Assembly (NCBI GenBank): GCA_019426215.1
Contig: CM033393.1
Span: 10,140,046-10,204,045, forward strand
From: Buddleja alternifolia
Lineage: Eukaryota; Streptophyta; Magnoliopsida; Lamiales; Scrophulariaceae
Direction of reading: 5' to 3'
Length of the DNA: 64,000 bases
The translations under genes and the position numbers were made by a program. Below the pieces are notes generated by a model, which saw only the letters and a program-made list of their open reading frames with translations, was not told where the DNA came from and searched no databases. Shown piece after piece: positions 58,220 to 64,000 of this stretch; the stretch's first letter is position 1, and each line of letters starts with the position of its first letter.

Positions 58220-60770
58220 TTATCCGTCGCCTCGATCAATTGTTGCTTCTAGTTCTCTCTCGAATTGGATACTGGCTCCAGATTCGCAGATAACTAAGGC
58301 GTCGAACTCGGGGAAGTATGTATAAGTAGCGTTGTCTGGGGGGGTGGCCGAGGGTCGTTTGATGGGAGCTCTCACATAGTCTTGGGAAAACTCGTCCTCT
58401 TGGAAAGTGGACGGGAGGTTTCCTGTCTCTTTCAGGTAATCAATTGCCTTGAAGAAGCCGTCCTGGACGTCGTTCAGGGCTTGATCGAGCAAACGATCGT
58501 CAAATACAGTGGAGCGTAGCATGTCACGAGCCCCACCTAAACGAGCCTCTTCAATTTGACGCTTGAAAGAGGACGATTCTTGGAACTCCCTGCGACCTGC
58601 GGTTTTACCCAAAGCAAACTGACGTCGTTTCTCGACCTCGGTACCCTCTTGCATTGTACTCAATTACTAACGAAGCGCAGCGTTGTTTCGTTCAAGCTCT
58701 GCCATTTTGAGCTTGTCCCCATCGTACGTTCGGCAAATAACATCAAGCTCCATCTATGATTGATGAGAGTAATGTTCAGATTATGCAAACTGTACTTGAA
58801 ATCAAATACTAGTAACGAATTCGAATTTACCTGTAGAGAAGCGGCCTTTTCCTTATCTTCTTGAGCAGCAATAAGCTCAGCCTAGACTTGCCCCTTATAG
58901 TCGGTGAGCTCTTGTTGAGATCGCCTTAAGACCTCCTTCAAGCTCGAATTGTTGAGGTACAATTGGTGCATTAAGAGTTTCGTCTGAAAAGACATAATGT
59001 CAAACGAAGTTATAAAAAACCGAGGTATTTAAAATATCGAGATACTATGACTAATAACTGATGTACCCTTTTGAGATATTGAGTTGCTTGCTTCTCGACA
59101 AATGGATGAGGCTGATCGAGGATAAGAGCCTTATCCCTGGGCAATAACGTGCGATGAAATAATTCAATCGCAGTATTGCCGCTAGGATCCTTGATTATGC
59201 TGCTGTCGGAGTATATATGCCAGTCTTGGATAAGTGGTTGTTTGTCGGGTCATTGAGGGGCGCGTTCAGTAACCTCACAGTCGAGGTAGTCTTTAAGCAG
59301 TAGAGACTAAGCCTGGTTGAGCAGGTCGTAATCACGAGCGTCAGGCTCGTCGGTTGTTTCAGCTTGGGGGGTCGAAGATGCAAGCACTGCTGGAGTGGCC
59401 TGCGAAGTACCCTCTCGGTGAGGACGCTTCTCTGGACGACCGTAGGGAGCACCTGTTAACTCCTCGACCGGCTCGGAGCGTCGTCGACGAACGAGAGAGC
59501 CCTCCTCGCCCGCTGAGTCGTTTGTAAGGCCTGTACTTCGAGGAGGACGAGGTGTAGTTGTTGCGATGCGGGGCGGCTGGGCGCGAGTGGTCCCCTGGTC
59601 TTGGGGATCACCAATCCTTATTCCAGATTGTCCCTGAGTTCGTCCGCATCCGCGACCCCGGCCAGTACCTCGACCAGCTGTAGCAGCTGCCCGCTGGGCT
59701 GCCTCTGCCGCAATTACGGCTCTTTTGTCCAGACGAGCCTGTCTCTCTTCCATACCTGTGAAGGAAGAAAAGAATAAGCACCAGAGATTATATACATAAA
59801 ACATAATATATATTACGAAGTATAATAAATGATGGAATACGAGTATGAGTCTTTACCAAGATCCTCGACGACAGGCACGTTAGCGCTACTTAGCCCACAC
59901 GTGACAAGCATGGATTCACTCATCACGACCTCGGGCTTGAACAACCGTTTGAGGATACGTTTTAAAGTTCGTCGAGGTATCGTGGGTGGACCAACGTTGC
60001 TTAGGTCAACGAGGTCCATACCCCACGGATGAGGTACATTCCAGCTCATTTACCGGTGGAGCGATGAAGAAAAACTTTTTCTTCCAATCTTCGAAGGAAG
60101 ATTGGGTTCGAGATTGCAGATGACAATGACGCTGGGGTGCTAGGAAGAAAAAACCTTCCTCCTTAGATTTAGTGCATCGATGCACTGACAGAAAACCGTT
60201 GAAGTTTTTGATGTTCGGATGAACTCCATACATCCTCATTACGACTATAAAAAAAATTATATGCCTATAAGAATTTGGAAGTAATTGAGTGGGGCTCAAA
60301 CAAAGGTGGAGAAGAATATTTACTATGGCAGGATGTAGAGGAAACCGAAGCCCTGAAGCAAGATAGGCTACGTGTATGGTACGAAACCCTAGGGGGGGAC
60401 GATGCATCCTATCACCCTCGTTGGGGACTATAGTACGATAATCAGGAGGGATATGATATCTCGCCCTAATGTCTGCAATATTTGACGCAGTTAAAATTGA
60501 GGGATAACCTAACCAAGAGACTACTCTACGAGCCCTAACCATATTAGGAAATAACTGGGAATTAACATCCTCGTCTCCCTCGAGATTTGGATATGGAGGG
60601 GGAACATCAGGAGACTCGGGCTCAATAACGATGGGGGAGTCGTTTATATTGGGCTCAAGAGATGTCTCAGGACTGCTAGAACTACTATTTGACTCACTAC
60701 GACCAGACGAGGTGGTCTCATTTTCCTCTTCAGAGACACGGGGTGAGGCACCCACACCAGAGGTACTCAT
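58220..60770 (-). pseudogene. Antisense four-exon gene, Transposase_28-like ('putative gypsy type transposon' domain)
   Basis: Exons on the minus strand: 60770-59857, 59755-59067, 58983-58831 and 58753-58220, with introns of 101, 83 and 77 bp. All borders are GT-AG and all keep frame. Exon 1 has a Ser/Glu-rich start (MSTSGVGASPRVSEEENETT) and the motif FPLHPAIVNILLHLCLSPTQ then LLPNSYRHIIFFIVV, matching the domain Pfam calls a putative gypsy-type transposon protein. Exon 2 is Arg/Gly-rich (GRGTGRGRGCGR) with basic stretches. Exons 3 and 4 are coiled-coil-like (ELTDYKGQV, AELERNNAALR). There is one frameshift near 60040 and stops near 59307, 59251, 58885 and 58668. Related antisense genes are known from Tat-type elements such as maize Grande. 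The function is unknown; the homology call is from memory of the domain. Confidence 0.75.
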
Positions 60771-60983
60771 GAAAATTGACTGAAAAATGCAAAGTATTGG
60801 ATAAATAAAAGAGAGAGAGAGAGATGAAGCTTATACCTAGCGGGAGAAAAAAATTCGGATTTGAAATAGAAGATGATCTCCGAGTTGCAAGAACGCCAGA
60901 AGAAGCTGCAAAATCTTTTAGACTTGTGACTCAAGGGTAAATATTGCTGAAAGTAAAAATTCAAAATGAAGGGTAAGTCCTGC

Positions 60984-60993
60984 ATATATATAC
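60984..60993 (-). promoter_or_regulatory. Possible TATA box of the antisense gene
   Basis: On the minus strand GTATATATATGCA lies about 215 bp before the ATG at 60770, between the gene and the 3' LTR. Position and sequence fit a core promoter independent of the LTR. Confidence 0.4.
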
Positions 60994-60999
60994 TATGAG

Positions 61000-61300
61000 G
61001 AGATTTGAAATCAACGGTACGGATCAACTAGTTAAAAGTTGTATCCAACGGTGGAGAGACGTGACGCTTCGAATTCAACTTGCGTCTCTCGGAATTCGAA
61101 AGGACAGAGCAACAAATCAGGCACGTCTCTCGGGAAGCGGCGTGTCAGAATTAATGACGTAAAACGGCTGCAATGTAATGATTACAAGGGATGGATCATA
61201 AATAAAATAAAAACAAAGAAATAGGTGCCCGAAAAAGGTAACAGTTGCATTAATTTGTACTTCGTCAGTTATGGGTCAAGGAATAGAAATTAATTTCTCC
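61000..61300. other. Spacer between antisense promoter and 3' LTR
   Basis: No gene is seen. Short frames at 61039-61224 have no recognisable domain. Confidence 0.5.
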
Positions 61301-61308
61301 ATCACTCA

Positions 61309-61325
61309 CGAAGTGGGGGACTTAA
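61309..61325 (+). promoter_or_regulatory. Polypurine tract
   Basis: GAAGTGGGGGACTTAA lies directly before the 3' LTR; the AAGTGGGGGA core is the expected primer for plus-strand synthesis. Confidence 0.8.
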
Positions 61326-61950
61326 TGATATACCAAAATACCAATCTCGGAGATTTAATCTTCGTTATCTCGTATTCATTAAATGTATAGGGTCGTTAGG
61401 CTCATACTGTGCCTCGTATACGAGGATACGAAGTGGGTTTCAGGTCCGGTCCCTAAAACAATATTATTTGCATTACACTCCAAGATCCGCGTGTTTTTAT
61501 TAGTCGGGTAGGGTCGATCCATGGCCCGACCCGATGAAGATCGAATCTGTGCCACCCATCAAGCACACGTGTAAAGGATCCGCAGGCAAGACGTCTTATC
61601 CTTATTCACTCTACAGTGCAGAACGGAAACTCTATAAATACCATCATTTGTGAAGTTACAGGGGACGGATAATTGGAGCAATAAATATTACGAACCATCT
61701 ATCGTATTGCTTGAATTATTCGGAGGCCTGAGAGTACGATCCTAAAATACAAATAAGAGAGTTCTTCGACATACGAACCATAACGAATCCAACATCTTTA
61801 CTTGAACTACGTTTAGACTTGATCCTGAAAAGGTACATAGACAGCTCGATATCGTCCGAGCGCAGTCTATAATCTAGGGAACGTGTTATTTGGTACGTAT
61901 TCGAGACCATCTTGACTGAAATAGTGTGGGGTAAAATCCGTGCTAGATCA
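61326..61950 (+). repeat. 3' LTR of the gypsy element
   Basis: It begins TGATATACC and ends GCTAGATCA, with TATAAATA at 61633-61640. It is followed by the target duplication TCTAG. The minus-strand frame at 61716-61958 lies inside it and is not a gene. Confidence 0.95.
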
Positions 61951-61955
61951 TCTAG

Positions 61956-64000
61956 CATTCAAAGATATAAATAATTTCATCACTTTCTGATAGCTAGGTT
62001 CTCCCACTCCATACTTTATTACCTTTTTTCTTTACGAGTCCAACTAATTGTGTGTTTTATCGTAACAATTTTTTTTTAATTAATGAATAACATCATGATC
62101 TTTGTTTCCAAAGCTTTGATCATTCTTTCATAGTTATTCTGTAAAATAAAATCTTATATTGATAATATTTATTTTTTATTTTAATTAACAAATTTATTAG
62201 AATAAAATTTATTCACAGGAAATATTATGGTCTTTTGTTTCATTAATTGAGATAATCCTTGCATTAGTATCAGGTAAAAAATAAATTTGCTTTCAAAATT
62301 TATTGATAGGATCATAGGAACAAGAACATATATTTTGACATATGCAGAATCTCCATCAAATTCATGTGTACGCTTCATCTCTTAATTTTGTTAATTATTT
62401 TCCGTTTCTTTTCTTACTCTTCTTTTTAATTTGTCCTCTTTGGTGCCGAATCTTTTTAAATCTCTTTTAGTGAAATAAATAACAGACATCATGAATTATA
62501 GTAATCTTTATTTATTTAATATTTTATCATAGAATTTATGACCATGATTATTCAAATAAAACAGACACGGATTTCAAGTAAGTAATTTGCTTCAATGCTA
62601 TACTTCCATTTGAAATAATAAAGACGCAAAAAGAATTCAAGTATGAAGAAAAATATTATGAATGAAGACATCATTACTAGAAACCGGAGGAGAAAATAGA
62701 AAGTAACTTTGGCAATTAGAGTCCAAAGAGATGTTAATTGATTGTCATGGGGCCGTTTCTGTATACATACGCTGTAATTTTGGTAAATATTAAAGACACT
62801 ATTAAATCATTAAGTTATGATATTGACACTAAAAGGCAGAAAAGGGAATTAAATAAATTTGCTCTGGCAAAAGGATTTGTGCTTTGACACTATCAACAAC
62901 CTTTTAATAAAACTCCAAGTAGTTGCGTGTCAAGTTTTTGTACATATGGAAGAGGCAAAAGATACTTAGAAAAGAATAATCAAAAGAAAGTGTATTGGAT
63001 TAGTTTTTATATTCTCAAATCTTGACACTCGATCCTAAGTGGGCCCAATATAGAGCCAACTTGAGCCCAATAGAAAACCAAATGGAACTAAATCATAAGA
63101 GGACCTAATAAGACCCGAACAAGTTGGACCAAAAATGAAAATCTTAGGAACCATCCCAATCCAAAACTTGTTGGGTTGGGTTGGACCTATGGTTCTGGAA
63201 CCAAATTGCCAAGCCTAATTTGTACTTCATGTTGAAAATTATTGCATAAGAATTTGTTGGAGTTTGATGAAATTGTCGTCCTAATTTAAAATAACGTAAC
63301 TAAAAAAGTTAGTGAAAAATGAGTCTGAGTGAGCCAAAGAATCAAGCCAAGCCTTCCTTTAGAAGAGGGCGAAAGACGGCTCTTCCAAGCAGGCAGAAAA
63401 ATGGAGTTGCGGCCCCAACTAAGCAGTAATATGGCACTTGCGGTATGGCCAACTAGGTTGCATCGCAGCACCAAAGTGTTTTTATGCATTTGTTTGACTT
63501 TTTTTTATCAATCTTGGACGGGATTTTTTTATTCCTTGTGAGCCTCATTTATAGGATCGTACTTATTGTATATGTATCACCTTAAAAATTAATAGGAGAT
63601 ATCTAGTGTGGGGATGGACGTAGACAAACTCAATCGAACTATGCAAATCCTTGTGTCATGCTTACTTTAACTTTTAGATTTATCTTTTTGTCAGTTTAAC
63701 TCTAGCCACTAGTATCAAGAGTGTATGCTTATAGATTTGTGGGGATCCCTTAGTATTTGCAGGATATGTGAGAAGTAATGTCATCGTAAAAAGAGACAGT
63801 TAAAATCGACAAGTTCGGTTGCGTTGATTTTAGATTTTAAAGAATGTAGGTGGAGACTAACTATGCTAGAAGAGGTTTCATAGACCATTGTCACAGAAGA
63901 ATCTAGAAAGATGACAATTAACAACATGATTGAGTTTTATTAGATTGTTAGGCCCTATGAGTGATCAATTAGGGTTGACAAGGAATGTGGTGTTTATCAT
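61956..64000. other. Intergenic, no gene recognised
   Basis: AT-rich sequence. Around 63070-63216 there are GTTGGGTTGGGTTGGACC-type motifs like those of hAT-like element ends. At about 63310-63480 the composition becomes more balanced and resembles plant mitochondrial intergenic DNA. No open frame of note exists. Confidence 0.5.

Larger units (their letters stand above)
51514..61950 (+). mobile_element. Ty3/gypsy retrotransposon, Tat type, with antisense gene
   Basis: LTRs of 626 and 625 bp, a perfect 5-bp target duplication TCTAG (51509-51513, 61951-61955), a primer site and a purine tract define a full-length 10.4-kb element. The order is gag-protease-RT-RNase H-second RNase H-integrase, which with the second RNase H places it in the Tat group. 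About 3.3 kb between integrase and the 3' LTR carries a spliced gene on the opposite strand. The LTRs differ at roughly 15-20 positions by eye. Stops and frameshifts make this copy non-autonomous. Confidence 0.95.

Noticed and set aside
50286..63219. A large hAT element with ends at TAGAGGTGGCAAATGGG (50286) and TTGCCAAGCCTA (63219) enclosing the gypsy element
   Set aside because: The ends are only partly complementary and the flanks (ATTGTACAGC and ATTTGTAC) do not give a proper 8-bp duplication.

Overview
This is a stretch of AT-rich nuclear DNA from a flowering plant, most likely a eudicot. The evidence is Ty1/copia and Ty3/gypsy (Tat-type) retrotransposons, CACTA, hAT, Mutator-like and Harbinger-like DNA elements, a Helitron, a plant tRNA-His sequence and one intronless mitochondrial carrier gene of the plant DIC/PUMP type. 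The species cannot be named from the sequence alone. Almost everything else is transposon, much of it nested and decayed.

Layout. Positions 1-2262 are one copy of a segment that recurs at about 48132-50350. From 2263 to 5650 lie the gag-protease part of a broken gypsy element (minus strand) and a stray LTR. Positions 7345-10034 hold a TIR-bounded element with duplicated exon-like units and G-rich blocks. Positions 11200-20651 are a complete-length but dead copia element on the minus strand (LTRs about 2.1 kb, flanks TATAT). Positions 22274-26097 hold the end of a CACTA element with a decayed transposase gene and an hAT-like insertion in its very terminus. Positions 26098-31510 are a younger copia element on the plus strand (356-bp LTRs, 5-bp target duplication ATTGT). 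A tRNA-His-like sequence lies at 31985-32055.

Positions 32384-37690 carry a series of small DNA elements: a Tourist-like MITE, an hAT-like element, a Mutator-like foldback element and CACTA-type repeat arrays. The only intact host gene is the carrier at 38581-39549 (minus). Downstream are a small Helitron (40818-41229) and an hAT-like element (41926-46929) interrupted by a 4.2-kb CACTA element (42171-46403). Positions 51514-61950 are a 10.4-kb Tat-type gypsy element (626-bp LTRs, target duplication TCTAG). It has gag-protease, RT, two RNase H domains and integrase on the plus strand, and a four-exon gene on the opposite strand between integrase and the 3' LTR. Positions 61956-64000 show no gene.

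How the parts work together. The retrotransposons carry the usual gag, protease, integrase, RT and RNase H modules, but stops, frameshifts or changed catalytic residues disable each one. The two most unusual items are the spliced antisense gene in the gypsy element and two short GT-AG segments inside its integrase; removing each brings the flanking reading frames together. Repeat comparisons were made by eye; no identity values were computed.
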